DNA of 19,665 nucleotides from Candidatus Njordarchaeota archaeon (GCA_029856055.1 JAHQWF010000101.1:1-19665), one strand, 5' to 3'. Counted from the stretch's first letter, positions 1-8,506 are shown. Notes: generated from the sequence alone by a model not told the origin. Program-made: numbers and translations.

Positions 1-491
1 ATATAAGCGGCTTGAGCTTCTCCGTCACGAGGAGCATCAATTATGGGTAATCCAAATAGAGCAATCAATTTTCTGGCGCTCTCTATCATCTCATCGTTAA
101 CAAACATCGCTCTTTTCCCTAACTTCCTAGCTTCGCCATATCTACCACTCAATACAGCCTCGATATATTTTCTTTGGAACTCAATTTTTTCTTTTTTTCT
201 ACGCTCTAATTCCTCCATTTTTAATGGGTGAGGTGGGCCATCAAAAACAAAAACTGGCTTAATGCCGATAATCAGCATTCTACATATTCTATTAAACAAA
301 CCGATTAAATGACTGGTGACTCTGCCAAGTTTATCTATTAAGTATAATCCCCTCTTATCTCGAATTATTGCAAGCATTTCATAGATAGTGGGTAAAGCAT
401 CGATAACAACAATTTTTCCGCTAAAGAAGGAGATGCTAACTATTTTTTCAACATTAAATAATTTAATTAAGGGACCTAATTGAACACCCAT
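1..491 (-). CDS. fen: Flap endonuclease 1 (FEN-1/Rad2 family), 5' part only
   Basis: Structure-specific 5' flap endonuclease for Okazaki fragment maturation and base excision repair. The reverse strand from the ATG at 491 reads MGVQLGPLIK and continues for 163 codons to the left edge with no stop, so about the N-terminal half is present (archaeal FEN-1 is about 340-350 residues). Visible family hallmarks are the N-terminal MGV, metal-ligand Asp31 in VVIDALPTIYEML, GRVTSHLIGLF (57-66), Asp84 in GIKPVFVFDG, the ELERRKKEK helix after it, and APRDGEAQAAY (153-163). In that last motif the family normally has APSEGEAQ; here the first metal-binding Glu is Asp156, while Glu158 is kept. The usual Asp after MGV is Gln. 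The start lies 13 nt after the stop of the upstream gene, so the two are probably co-transcribed. Family assignment is firm; whether the Glu-to-Asp change alters activity is unknown. Confidence 0.93.
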   Translation of the reverse strand, partial: MGVQLGPLIKLFNVEKIVSISFFSGKIVVIDALPTIYEMLAIIRDKRGLYLIDKLGRVTSHLIGLFNRICRMLIIGIKPVFVFDGPPHPLKMEELERRKKEKIEFQRKYIEAVLSGRYGEARKLGKRAMFVNDEMIESARKLIALFGLPIIDAPRDGEAQAAY

Positions 492-504
492 GTGGGACAC
501 ATAA

Positions 505-1869
505 TTAATCATGCCGTCTAACAATTATCCTGGGAATCTTTGGTGAACGCTTAACTTTAACAAGGTTGACCATGAGTTTCTTATAACTATCCAGTAATTC
601 TCTATCAGTAATTATTTCAAAATCAACAATACCCAATTTATATTTCTCAGCCCAAATATTTGTTATATAATCGCTTTGTAATCGACTAAGTAACGCATCT
701 ATGTCAATCTTTCTATCAGTATATATCTTAAAATCAGCCTTTAGACGGTAATCATCTATGAGAACTAAGTAATCAACATTAAATGTAGCTAGAACAGAAT
801 CAAAGGCAATAGTATTTAAAGGTGCTCCAGCAACTCTAATAACTGCCCCAGTCTCTCCTCTTATTTCACCGGCTTCTGGTATTTCGACATTTATCCTCCT
901 TACTTTTTTTCCTAAAACATTGATGGTTGGTAGGCCTGTCATCGGATCTGTTCCAGTTACTTCAATTAAATCCCTTAAGTTATAATTAGGAATTAATAAT
1001 TCCCTAAAAATCGTTAAAACAGCCTCACCTCTGATTCCTTTCTTAGCTTTCATTATATCAATTAATTTATTATCATCGGTTAATATTCTAATTGCGCAGC
1101 ACTCGGGATAATAAACTAAATCATGATAATCTGTATGAGAGACAGCAATTATGCCAGCTTCTGCACACGCATAGACATTATGTATCTTATAATTATTTAT
1201 CCACTTCTTCAAGTATTCTTCAATCTTCACAACAACACTGTCAGTTAAAACATCTCCGGTTAATCCAATTGCTAGATCTTCATGAAATATATCATATCTA
1301 GAAACAATTTTTTCAAGCAGTGGTTGCATAAAACCAACAAGAGTCACTAACCCATCATACTTCCTATTTCTAATAATTTTATCTATATTTTCATCGAGTT
1401 CGTAAATCCTAACTGATAGAGACTTCTTCGAGATAAAGAAAAGGCCGAAAGATATTAATTTTTCAGTGGCGAATGGAGATACGCTAGTTACGCCAAGTGC
1501 GTTATTGAGGTCTCCTTTTTTCACATTATGGACAAGGCGTCCGAGAGCTCTAAGCTGAGGAATAATGTCATTTTTGCTTAATTTTATAACTTTCTTCTTG
1601 ACAGTTCCACTGCTCCACCACTCTATATACGCGGGATAATTATATGAGAATTCAGGGAACTCATCTATTGTTCTATAGCTATCTAAATCATCGTAAGTGA
1701 AATTAAATAGGTCTGGAAAAACCTTTTTAGTCCACTTAGTTCTCTTTAGTTCATCAAATGCCTTGTGAATATAGTTAACCCAGTCACTTACCTTCCAGCT
1801 TTTTGTCTCTTTAACCCAAGGATTAATGATCCTCTTCTTAACAATGTACTTTTTTAATTTAGTAAACAT
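505..1869 (-). CDS. Divergent PaaK-like adenylate-forming enzyme (ANL superfamily)
   Basis: Predicted 454-residue cytosolic protein resembling phenylacetate-CoA ligase/coenzyme F390 synthetase-type enzymes, which activate a carboxylate as acyl-AMP. Seen: WWSSGTVKKKV (84-94) at the place of the ATP-phosphate loop (family SSGTTGKPK, here lacking the second glycine), VYACAEAGI (232-240) at the adenine-binding motif (family YGxTE), GEAVLTIFRELLIPNYNLRDLIEV (pieces at 281-304) matching the PaaK stretch GELVLT...PLIRYRTGDL, with Asp300 as the ribose-binding Asp, then a small alpha/beta C-terminal domain (about 370-445). The length suits PaaK (about 430). The motifs are degenerate, so the substrate cannot be given and activity is not certain. 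It starts at an ATG preceded by GGGGTAG, and it leads the operon that continues into fen. No pathway partners are visible. Confidence 0.7.
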   Translation of the reverse strand: MFTKLKKYIVKKRIINPWVKETKSWKVSDWVNYIHKAFDELKRTKWTKKVFPDLFNFTYDDLDSYRTIDEFPEFSYNYPAYIEWWSSGTVKKKVIKLSKNDIIPQLRALGRLVHNVKKGDLNNALGVTSVSPFATEKLISFGLFFISKKSLSVRIYELDENIDKIIRNRKYDGLVTLVGFMQPLLEKIVSRYDIFHEDLAIGLTGDVLTDSVVVKIEEYLKKWINNYKIHNVYACAEAGIIAVSHTDYHDLVYYPECCAIRILTDDNKLIDIMKAKKGIRGEAVLTIFRELLIPNYNLRDLIEVTGTDPMTGLPTINVLGKKVRRINVEIPEAGEIRGETGAVIRVAGAPLNTIAFDSVLATFNVDYLVLIDDYRLKADFKIYTDRKIDIDALLSRLQSDYITNIWAEKYKLGIVDFEIITDRELLDSYKKLMVNLVKVKRSPKIPRIIVRRHD

Positions 1870-2048
1870 TATCTACCCCATCTTTTATTTATTTACTAAC
1901 TAGAGGAAATAAAGTTATAAGCAATTTAATTTTAATGATGATTTGGTTTTAAGAAAACAAACTTAAATTGCGTTTAAATGAACAATATTTTGAGATCTTT
2001 TTCCTCTTTCATTGATTTTTAAATACCACTTATTTGACGTGAAATTTC
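1870..2048. promoter_or_regulatory. Divergent promoter region
   Basis: AT-rich 179 bp between two divergent genes. For the plus-strand gene, TTTTTAAATA at 2016-2025 is centred about 28 nt before the ATG at 2049. No ribosome binding site precedes that ATG, so a leaderless mRNA is likely. For the minus-strand gene, a weaker TATA-like CTTATAACTTTA lies near 1911-1922, leaving a short leader with GGGGT just before the ATG at 1869. No operator-like inverted repeat was seen. Confidence 0.55.
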
Positions 2049-3146
2049 ATGATACTATTGTTAGCTTCAATAATATCACTGTTAATCTGCCTAAGCACAC
2101 TATATATCCTAATGACCGTGCGTGGTAAGCTTAGAGCACAATCAATCGACTTACTAACTTTCGCTGCTTTAACGCAAGCGGTCGCTTCCTTATTCTCTGT
2201 CTTCGGTACATATGTCTTTTCTAAGGAATTAGCACTAAACTACTTTGTATTATCAGTAGATGCATTCACGACAGCTGTGCTAATGGGATTGATGTTCATT
2301 GAACTAATAAGAAAAGGTCGAAGTACCACCAAAATAACCTTTATAGGCGCTATCTTATGCGGATATTTACTAATGGAACCCATAATATATTATAAAGACC
2401 TAATCGATAACTTGATTAAAGTAAATAATTTCTGGGAAAGAACATCTCTAAGGGGATTCTACGGAAGAATAATGATAATAGTACTCATGTTCATTTTACT
2501 AATTGACTTCCTGTATGTCTCGAGACAGTATATTAAGAAAACTATAACACCAGAGAAAAAGAGATTAGCAAAATTATTTGCTTTCGCGGTGCTTTTATTC
2601 GCGCTTCCATACTTAACAATATCTCCTTTAAGCTTCATTAACCCATCAATGAGAACAACTATCGTGCCCACACAATTTATATTTACATCATTAGGGTGGC
2701 TAATTTTAGCTATAATATTGACAAAGAACCCTTACTTTGCAAACCTACTTACACAAACCATACAAGCATTATTATTAATCAGGAAAACAGACGGTATACT
2801 AATCCATAGCAAGGTTTATGCCGAGTCCATGAGAGGCCGTGAATCTCTATTTGCTAGTTTCATGACAGCAACAGTTTCAGCATTAAGTGAAGTGATCCGG
2901 GTTGGATCAATGAGAAAGATATTGTTTGAGAAGGTAGTGTTGAATCTTCAAACTGGCCAGAGCTTATACGCAGCGTTGCTAACAGATACAGAATCTACAA
3001 TAATTGAACCAGTGTTAAGAGAATTAATCATAGAGCTAGAAAGAAAAATACCTCAGGAAGATTTATTATCTGTAACTACTGAACAAGCTATACTAGAGAA
3101 GATAGATGATATTACAGAAAGAATACTTTACCCATTACTGCCATAG
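2049..3146 (+). CDS. Seven-helix membrane protein with cytosolic roadblock/longin-like C-terminal domain
   Basis: I do not recognise a named family. The 365-residue protein has about seven hydrophobic segments (roughly 2-23, 34-56, 62-88, 94-113, 140-158, 174-194, 207-225), then a soluble domain from about 240 to 350. That domain alternates strands and helices: RKTDGILIHSKVY, FASFMTATVSALSEVIRVG, EKVVLNLQTGQSLYAALLTD, PVLRELIIELERK. The pattern (strand, long helix of Ala/Ser spacing, two strands, long helix) recalls archaeal roadblock/LC7 or longin-like domains that pair with small GTPases or kinase-like sensors. This resemblance is by eye and unproven. The first ATG follows a good TATA box at leaderless distance. 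A role as a membrane sensor or scaffold is inference. The downstream glycerol kinase has its own ribosome binding site 88 bp later and may be a separate unit. Confidence 0.75.
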   Translation: MILLLASIISLLICLSTLYILMTVRGKLRAQSIDLLTFAALTQAVASLFSVFGTYVFSKELALNYFVLSVDAFTTAVLMGLMFIELIRKGRSTTKITFIGAILCGYLLMEPIIYYKDLIDNLIKVNNFWERTSLRGFYGRIMIIVLMFILLIDFLYVSRQYIKKTITPEKKRLAKLFAFAVLLFALPYLTISPLSFINPSMRTTIVPTQFIFTSLGWLILAIILTKNPYFANLLTQTIQALLLIRKTDGILIHSKVYAESMRGRESLFASFMTATVSALSEVIRVGSMRKILFEKVVLNLQTGQSLYAALLTDTESTIIEPVLRELIIELERKIPQEDLLSVTTEQAILEKIDDITERILYPLLP

Positions 3147-3223
3147 AAGTAATCGTTTTTTATAAAATTTATTTTCTAATCTATGGACAAAACTAGTCGG
3201 AAATTAGAACAATTGTATATAAA

Positions 3224-3228
3224 GTGAT
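3224..3228 (+). promoter_or_regulatory. Ribosome binding site of the glpK remnant
   Basis: GTGAT, 5 nt before the ATG at 3234, matches the archaeal anti-Shine-Dalgarno (SD GGAGGTGAT). A TATA-like TTTTTATAAAATT lies near 3162-3174. The initiation signals of the broken gene therefore appear intact. Confidence 0.5.
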
Positions 3229-3233
3229 AATAG

Positions 3234-4743
3234 ATGAGTGAAAGATACATTTTATCACTTGATGAAGGAACAACAAGCGCAAGAGCTATAATCTGGGATA
3301 AATCATCAAGACTACTAGGCATAGGCCAATTTGAGTTCCCCCAATACTATCCTAAAGCTGGCTGGGTCGAACATAATCCAGAAGAAATATGGGACGCGCA
3401 GAAGAGAGCATGTAAAGTCGCCATGGAAAGAGCTAATATTGAACCAAAAAATATACTAGCGATAGGGATAACTAATCAAAGAGAGACCACGATAATATGG
3501 GATAAATTCACCGGCAAGCCAGTTTACAATGCTATCGTTTGGCAATGTAGAAGAACAGCGGAAATCGTTGATTGGCTAAAAAAGAATTATGAGGAAGAAA
3601 TTATTAACAAAACAGGGTTAATCCCTGGTTCTCATTTCTCTGGACCAAAAATAAAATGGTTGCTTGATAACGTATCCGGCCTTAAGGAAAAAGTTAGGAA
3701 AGGTGAGGTTCTCTTCGGGACAATAGATACCTACCTAATATGGAAATTGACGAGAGGGAAAGCTCATGTAATTGATTATAGCAATGCATCGAGAACAATG
3801 ATCTTTAACATACATAAATTGGAATGGGATAGGGATCTTCTCGAAATTCTAGATATACCAGAAGATATATTGCCTGAGCCTAGACCATCTAGCGATAAAA
3901 ATGGATATGGATTCACAGATAAAAAAAGTATTTGGAGCAGAAGTACCCATAACTGGTGACGCTGGCGACCAGCAAGCTGCGTTGTTTGGTCAAGCTTGTT
4001 TTGAGAAAGGTATGGTTAAGAACACTTATGGAACAGGTAACTTTATTCTTGTGAACACCGGTAAAAACATTTTTAGGTCGAATCATGGTCTATTAACTAC
4101 GATAGCGTGGGGATTAAGAAGAATGAGGTTTACTACGCGCTTGAGGGAAGTATTTTCATAACGGGAGCTGCTGTACAGTGGTTGAGAGATAATCTGGGTG
4201 TGATTAGAGGTGCTGGGAAACAGAGGAAATAGCTTCAAAGGTTGATAGTACAGAAGGAGTTTATTTTGTTCCAGCTTTTGTGGGTCCTGGAGCTCCATAT
4301 TGGGATCAATATGCTAGAGGACTAATAATAGGTATAACTAGAAGCACTAGGAGAGAGCACATTGTTAGGGCTGTACTAGAATCCATAGCTTATCAAACGA
4401 GAGATGCCATAGAAGCTATTGAGAAAGATATGAAGGCGCCTGTTAATGAGCTTAGAGTTGATGGGGGTGCCGCTAAAAATAATTGTTTGATGCAATTTCA
4501 AGCAGATATTTTGGGGAAGAGGGTTGTTAGACCAATTTTTTTGAAACAACTGCTCTTGGGGCTGCTTATTTAGCAGGTTTAGCGATAGAGTACTGGGCCA
4601 GTTTAGAGGAAATATCTAGTTTGTGGAGGATTGATAGGGTTTTTGAACCAAAAATAAGTGAGGATCGACGCGAAAAATTGTATAGGGGTTGGAAATTGGC
4701 TGTTGAACGGAGTTTTAAGTGTGCTAGATTAATTGAATCATAG
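3234..4743 (+). pseudogene. glpK: Glycerol kinase, broken by four single-base frameshifts
   Basis: Glycerol kinase (FGGY sugar-kinase family) phosphorylates glycerol to glycerol 3-phosphate. Joined across frames, the fragments cover a whole enzyme of about 503 residues: LSLDEGTTSARAI (phosphate loop), GITNQRETTIIWD, AIVWQCRRT, SNASRTMIFN, ITGDAGDQQAALFGQ, KNTYGTGNF, HGLLTTIAWGL, GAPYWDQYARGLIIG, LRVDGGAAKNN and a conserved C-terminus ending at TAG 4741-4743. The frame changes sit in base runs: one extra A in the A7 run at 3921-3927; one missing A near 4116-4117; one missing G at the GGG of 4215-4217; one missing T in the T7 run at 4536-4542. Sequence between breaks is highly conserved, so the loss looks recent. 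Neighbouring genes of 15 kb are intact, which argues against general sequencing error but does not exclude it. The 3' end overlaps the convergent hydrolase by 6 bp. Confidence 0.9.
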
Positions 4744-5586
4744 ATGCCTATTTATCCATTTTAAAATAGCTTTGAGCACTTTATCTTTTTCTTTCTCGTT
4801 AAGAATTTCGTGATAAAGACCTTCATATATTTTTAGTTCTTTGTCAGCCACTTTAATTAGATCAAAGAACGCTTTTGAGGCATCAACTGGAATTATTTTA
4901 TCTTCAGATCCATGAAGCATTAGCACTGGCACATTTAAGCGATCAGCGTTCATCCATGCCCAATCCATAGCTTTTTGCATTTCAGCCAATAACCTAACGG
5001 TACCAAATTTGAAAACTAGTGGGTCATCAGCGTAGTCTTTATTTACTTCAGGATCATGCGTTAGCAAATTATGATCGATCACTATCTCGGGTCTATATTT
5101 AGGCCTAATTTTCGCTAGGGTCTTTAATAAAGCTTCTTGAATTTTCCCAATTTTTACACCAGTTCTTAAAGCTGCACCAGATGTTATTAATCCATGTAAA
5201 TTGGGATAATGTTCTATTGCATAAATAATAGCAATTAATCCACCCATACTATGTCCAAAAAGAAAGATTTTTTCTTCTTTTTCTTTTTCCTTAACATAAT
5301 TGATGAATTGATCTAAATCGTTTATAAAATCCCAGAATGAATCAACATAGCCTCTTTCACCCTCAGATTTACCGTGACCTCTCAAGTCGTGCATATAGAA
5401 AGAGAATCCGTTTGATGCAAAAAATTCGCCAACGTGTTTATATCTCCCAGAGTGTTCAGTGTAACCATGCACACCGATAATTAGAGATTTGGTTGCATCA
5501 GAAGGTTTCCAATATCTATAGAATAATTTTAATCCATCCTTAGTTGTAAAATATTTCTCACCATACTTAATCGCTCCACTAGACAT
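4738..5586 (-). CDS. Alpha/beta hydrolase, monoacylglycerol lipase-like
   Basis: Serine hydrolase of 282 residues, cytosolic (no signal peptide), of the monoacylglycerol lipase/lysophospholipase group (serine aminopeptidase S33-type fold). Seen: oxyanion-hole HGYTEHSGRY (40-49), DLRGHGKSEG (67-76), the nucleophile elbow GHSMGG with Ser113, Asp229 in LHGSEDKIIPV, and His259 in GLYHEIL. The complete triad and normal length predict activity on monoacylglycerols or similar esters, which would release glycerol; the exact substrate is not shown by sequence. The adjacent convergent gene is a broken glycerol kinase. A TATA-like TTTTTTAAGA (reverse strand, 5621-5630) lies at suitable distance, with GGGTAATGAT before the ATG. 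The TGA stop shares the six bases TCATAG with the stop of the convergent pseudogene. Confidence 0.9.
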   Translation of the reverse strand: MSSGAIKYGEKYFTTKDGLKLFYRYWKPSDATKSLIIGVHGYTEHSGRYKHVGEFFASNGFSFYMHDLRGHGKSEGERGYVDSFWDFINDLDQFINYVKEKEKEEKIFLFGHSMGGLIAIIYAIEHYPNLHGLITSGAALRTGVKIGKIQEALLKTLAKIRPKYRPEIVIDHNLLTHDPEVNKDYADDPLVFKFGTVRLLAEMQKAMDWAWMNADRLNVPVLMLHGSEDKIIPVDASKAFFDLIKVADKELKIYEGLYHEILNEKEKDKVLKAILKWINRHL

Positions 5587-5771
5587 AGATCATTACCCTT
5601 TAATATGAGTCTAATGATTATCTTAAAAAATATACGTTAAAAACATTTATGTGAAAAAACATCATCAACTTGAGCGAATAATTTAAGATGTAATTAAATG
5701 AAAGGTTATTAATTTAATTTAAATATGACTATGTTAACGTTATTATGACTGAGATTCGATGAGTGAGGATA
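5587..5771. promoter_or_regulatory. Divergent promoter region before herA
   Basis: Plus strand: TTTAAATATG at 5718-5727 is a TATA-like box giving a leader of roughly 15-25 nt. GTGA at 5763-5766 is the likely ribosome binding site, 5 nt before the ATG at 5772. Minus strand: TTTTTTAAGA at 5621-5630 serves the hydrolase. Nothing else is visible. Confidence 0.5.
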
Positions 5772-7319
5772 ATGTATTCACGGATAAGCATAAAAGAAAC
5801 TCTGTTGGAAAAACCATTAGGATTCGTGCTTTCTGAATCAACGGTAATTGGAATTCCTATAGCTTTTTTCTCTGGAGAAGCTGAGATCGCGACACGCGAA
5901 GAAGAATTGGTCTTAATACACGATTTTCACCACAAGAAAGCTCCTTTGTTATTGGGAGTTTTAAGGTATCTAAGGAGATTAGAGCCATTTCTAAGAAGAT
6001 ATCAGAGGGTTAGTGTGATAGATTTCCCAGACGCAATCGATAACGTTGAGAAGCTTCCATATACCAATGGGATAGTTATACCGCTAGCTGAATTATTAGT
6101 TGATGAAAATAGCGAAGAGATAATAGATATAAGCAGAAACGTCACATACGTTCCTTTTCCTGGAAGCAAGGTATATAAAATAAGACATGGTGAAGCTTTA
6201 GTAAACTTATTAAGAACTCTTTTACCAGCTGAGATAGAACCTCTAGTTCTAGGCAATCACAAATATACAGAGGGGCTAGAGATACCTTTAAATCCAAGAT
6301 ATATTCCTTATCACATAGGTGTTTTTGGAGCCACTGGTATGGGAAAATCCAGATTAGTCAAAGTATTGGTGGATGAAATTGTATCTAAAACGAATTACGC
6401 AGTAATTGTATTTGATCACACAGGAATGGATTACACCCAATTTTACCCGGACTCGACATTGGAATCACTAAAAATTAGATTAGATCCATTAACTTTCTCT
6501 ACCTGGTTAGTCAAGAAACTGAGATTATCAGAGTATTTAGTTGATTATATTGATATATCCGTTTTAGAGCTATTTAGGGATTATGTTGGCTCAGAACTAG
6601 AAAATATATTTGAAAGTATAAATAAATTAAGAGATCTGGAGGAAAAAAGAGAACAAATGAATAGATTACATAATCTTTTAAAGGAGAAAATAACTAGGAC
6701 AGCGCAGAAATTAGGCGCAAAAGACACTACCATATATAAACTGTCGATTCTTATGGATATATTAGTTCCACCTGAAGAATTAGCAAGAATATTTGTAAGA
6801 GAATACAGCGCTGATCAAGTATTAGATATGGCATTTAACCTAAAAAAACAAAATGAGCCATTAGTGATAGATTTATCCTTAGAAGAAACTTTAGAAGCAA
6901 AGAGATCAGTAATAGCTAGCGTAATAGAAGTGGCTTGGAGAAGAATTCTTGAAACAAGGGAAAAGATAAACCTAATTATAGCAGTGGATGAAGCTCAGAA
7001 CTATGCTTGGAGAGCAGGTAGATGTGAGGAAGGATTAGCTAGAATAGCTAGAGAAGGCAGAAAATGGGGATTCGGGCTAATTATAGCATCCCAAAGACTA
7101 GCTGGAAGCATAAGCACAGATATCAGAGCTAACTTAAATACGGTATTATTCTCAAAACTAAGTCAAACTGGTGACCTAAACGAAATAAAGCAATTTGCGG
7201 ACATAACTGGAATAGAGCAATCTGATTTAGCACAACTAGTACCCAGAGAATTCTATGTAGCCGGCTTAATGAATCCTCTAAGAAAGCCAATAGCTATAAG
7301 AGTGAAGAAAGTTGAGTAG
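5772..7319 (+). CDS. herA: HerA bipolar DNA helicase/translocase (first copy)
   Basis: Hexameric DNA-pumping ATPase of the HerA-FtsK superfamily; it works with NurA (and usually Mre11-Rad50) to resect DNA double-strand ends. From the ATG at 5772 it has 515 residues. Seen: an N-terminal barrel-like region (about 1-140), Walker A GATGMGKS (186-193), VFDHTGMDY (214-221), a helical insert (about 250-345), Walker B LIIAVDEAQ (401-409, Asp406/Glu407), and IAREGRKWGFGLIIASQRL, which carries the family arginine and sensor Gln/Arg. A longer frame begins at GTG 5763, directly after an in-frame stop, but that GTGA is better read as the ribosome binding site. The next gene is nurA, 15 nt on, confirming the pairing. 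No mre11 or rad50 adjoins. Confidence 0.93.
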   Translation: MYSRISIKETLLEKPLGFVLSESTVIGIPIAFFSGEAEIATREEELVLIHDFHHKKAPLLLGVLRYLRRLEPFLRRYQRVSVIDFPDAIDNVEKLPYTNGIVIPLAELLVDENSEEIIDISRNVTYVPFPGSKVYKIRHGEALVNLLRTLLPAEIEPLVLGNHKYTEGLEIPLNPRYIPYHIGVFGATGMGKSRLVKVLVDEIVSKTNYAVIVFDHTGMDYTQFYPDSTLESLKIRLDPLTFSTWLVKKLRLSEYLVDYIDISVLELFRDYVGSELENIFESINKLRDLEEKREQMNRLHNLLKEKITRTAQKLGAKDTTIYKLSILMDILVPPEELARIFVREYSADQVLDMAFNLKKQNEPLVIDLSLEETLEAKRSVIASVIEVAWRRILETREKINLIIAVDEAQNYAWRAGRCEEGLARIAREGRKWGFGLIIASQRLAGSISTDIRANLNTVLFSKLSQTGDLNEIKQFADITGIEQSDLAQLVPREFYVAGLMNPLRKPIAIRVKKVE

Positions 7320-7325
7320 TTATCA

Positions 7326-7330
7326 GTGAT
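7326..7330 (+). promoter_or_regulatory. Ribosome binding site deciding the nurA start
   Basis: GTGAT, 4 nt before the ATG at 7335. The same GTG would be the first codon of the longest frame, but its match to the anti-Shine-Dalgarno and the spacing favour the ATG. Confidence 0.6.
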
Positions 7331-7334
7331 AAAT

Positions 7335-8495
7335 ATGTACGAAGAAGAAAGAGAGATTACTCCAGAACTATTATCAGAGTTATCTAGAACCCTAACTGAA
7401 AAATCCAGAAATGTAATAGAAACAATAACTAACTTAATGGAAGTTAGAGAAAGAGTAAGAGAGATTTTGAAAGATCTAGGAGCACTTATAAAGCTTGAAA
7501 AATCTGTGAGAAAAAAAATAATTGGGTATGCTATCGATTCCTCATTTGTGCAAGTATTGCCTCTAGTTGTAGGAGACTTCTTCATCGTTACAGCTGGATA
7601 CATACGTTACCCAAGACTGCAAACCAAAGATAAAACAAAAAACGCAGGTTTAAAAGTCGGTGTTAGAATAACTAACAATATCTCATCATCTCTGAGAGCT
7701 ATATCAGCTTACGCACATATAATTGAAAGAAAAATAGGATTAGATCTAGTGAAAAAAGAATCAGATATAAATGCAATACTTATTGATGGTCCAATTATTC
7801 CTTTATATTTGTATTATATTCCTGAATCAAGACTATACGATGAAGAAAAGCAATTGATTAATATAACTGAAAAATTGATTAGAAGTAGCGAGATTAAAGG
7901 TATCACTTTGATCGGCGTAGTTAAACGAGTTCGGAGTAGATTCATCTCAAAAGGTTTCAAGAGACTTCTTGAGCCCTCTCTTAAAGATAAATTCAATAAG
8001 TTACTTGAGGTAGCTAATGATAAGTCATTAGGTTCGCTAGTTCTTGATAATTCGGAAGCATTAATATTTGGTAGGCCAATAGGTACTACACCAGCTTACG
8101 AATCAATAGTTACAGAGGAGGAATATGGGGGAATAGCTGATCGGTTCATAAAATCTCATCCATGGGCCCAGAAAATGGATTTCGCTATTCTCAAGCCAAA
8201 AAGATCAAGACAAGTAATAAGTGTAGAAGCTTTAGATTACGCTAAGATAGGATTTGAAGATATTCTTACTTGGATTAATGCACATGCGACCCATACGGGT
8301 TGCCCTCAAATCCTAGATTATGTTGATAGATATGTTCAAATTAGTAGTGGATTAGTTGAAATAGCCAGGAGATTACTTATAAAGATAATTGCTGAAAAAA
8401 TAAAAGAGGAAAAACAATTCAAGGAATTTGAGATCATAGAATTATTATTAGATTATGCTGATCTTCAAAAGAAATATGCACCTAGAATGGGATAG
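7335..8495 (+). CDS. nurA: NurA 5'-3' nuclease (first copy)
   Basis: RNase H-fold nuclease acting as a dimer on the HerA hexamer during end resection. 386 residues from the ATG. Seen: an N-terminal helical region, motif I YAIDSSFVQ (Asp68), a helix with Glu131 in AYAHIIERK, the second Asp motif ILIDGPIIP (Asp151), GVVKRVRSRF, and the C-terminal segment HATHTGCPQILDYVDRYVQI. In the second NurA of this window the corresponding end reads LPLPVLLAHKTSLI with the family histidine; here the aligned position is Asp (DYVDRY), and the only nearby histidines are in HATH (317-320). I cannot tell whether these replace it. Position after herA makes the identity firm. The stop TAG overlaps the longest reading of the pyruvate kinase frame. 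Confidence 0.88.
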   Translation: MYEEEREITPELLSELSRTLTEKSRNVIETITNLMEVRERVREILKDLGALIKLEKSVRKKIIGYAIDSSFVQVLPLVVGDFFIVTAGYIRYPRLQTKDKTKNAGLKVGVRITNNISSSLRAISAYAHIIERKIGLDLVKKESDINAILIDGPIIPLYLYYIPESRLYDEEKQLINITEKLIRSSEIKGITLIGVVKRVRSRFISKGFKRLLEPSLKDKFNKLLEVANDKSLGSLVLDNSEALIFGRPIGTTPAYESIVTEEEYGGIADRFIKSHPWAQKMDFAILKPKRSRQVISVEALDYAKIGFEDILTWINAHATHTGCPQILDYVDRYVQISSGLVEIARRLLIKIIAEKIKEEKQFKEFEIIELLLDYADLQKKYAPRMG

Positions 8496-8496
8496 T

Positions 8497-8502
8497 GGTG
8501 AT
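8497..8502 (+). promoter_or_regulatory. Ribosome binding site deciding the pyk start
   Basis: GGTGAT, a perfect anti-Shine-Dalgarno match, sits 4 nt before the ATG at 8507. It directly follows the nurA stop codon, suggesting coupled translation. GTG codons at 8495 and 8498 are part of this site, not starts. Confidence 0.75.
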
Positions 8503-8506
8503 TTAT

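Noticed and set aside
43..231. Plus-strand reading frame at 43-231
   Set aside because: It is the antisense shadow of the flap endonuclease gene, which has clear motifs on the minus strand.
3921..4542. Programmed ribosomal frameshifting in glycerol kinase
   Set aside because: Four separate shifts in both directions, with no stimulatory structure, are far more consistent with gene decay or sequencing error.
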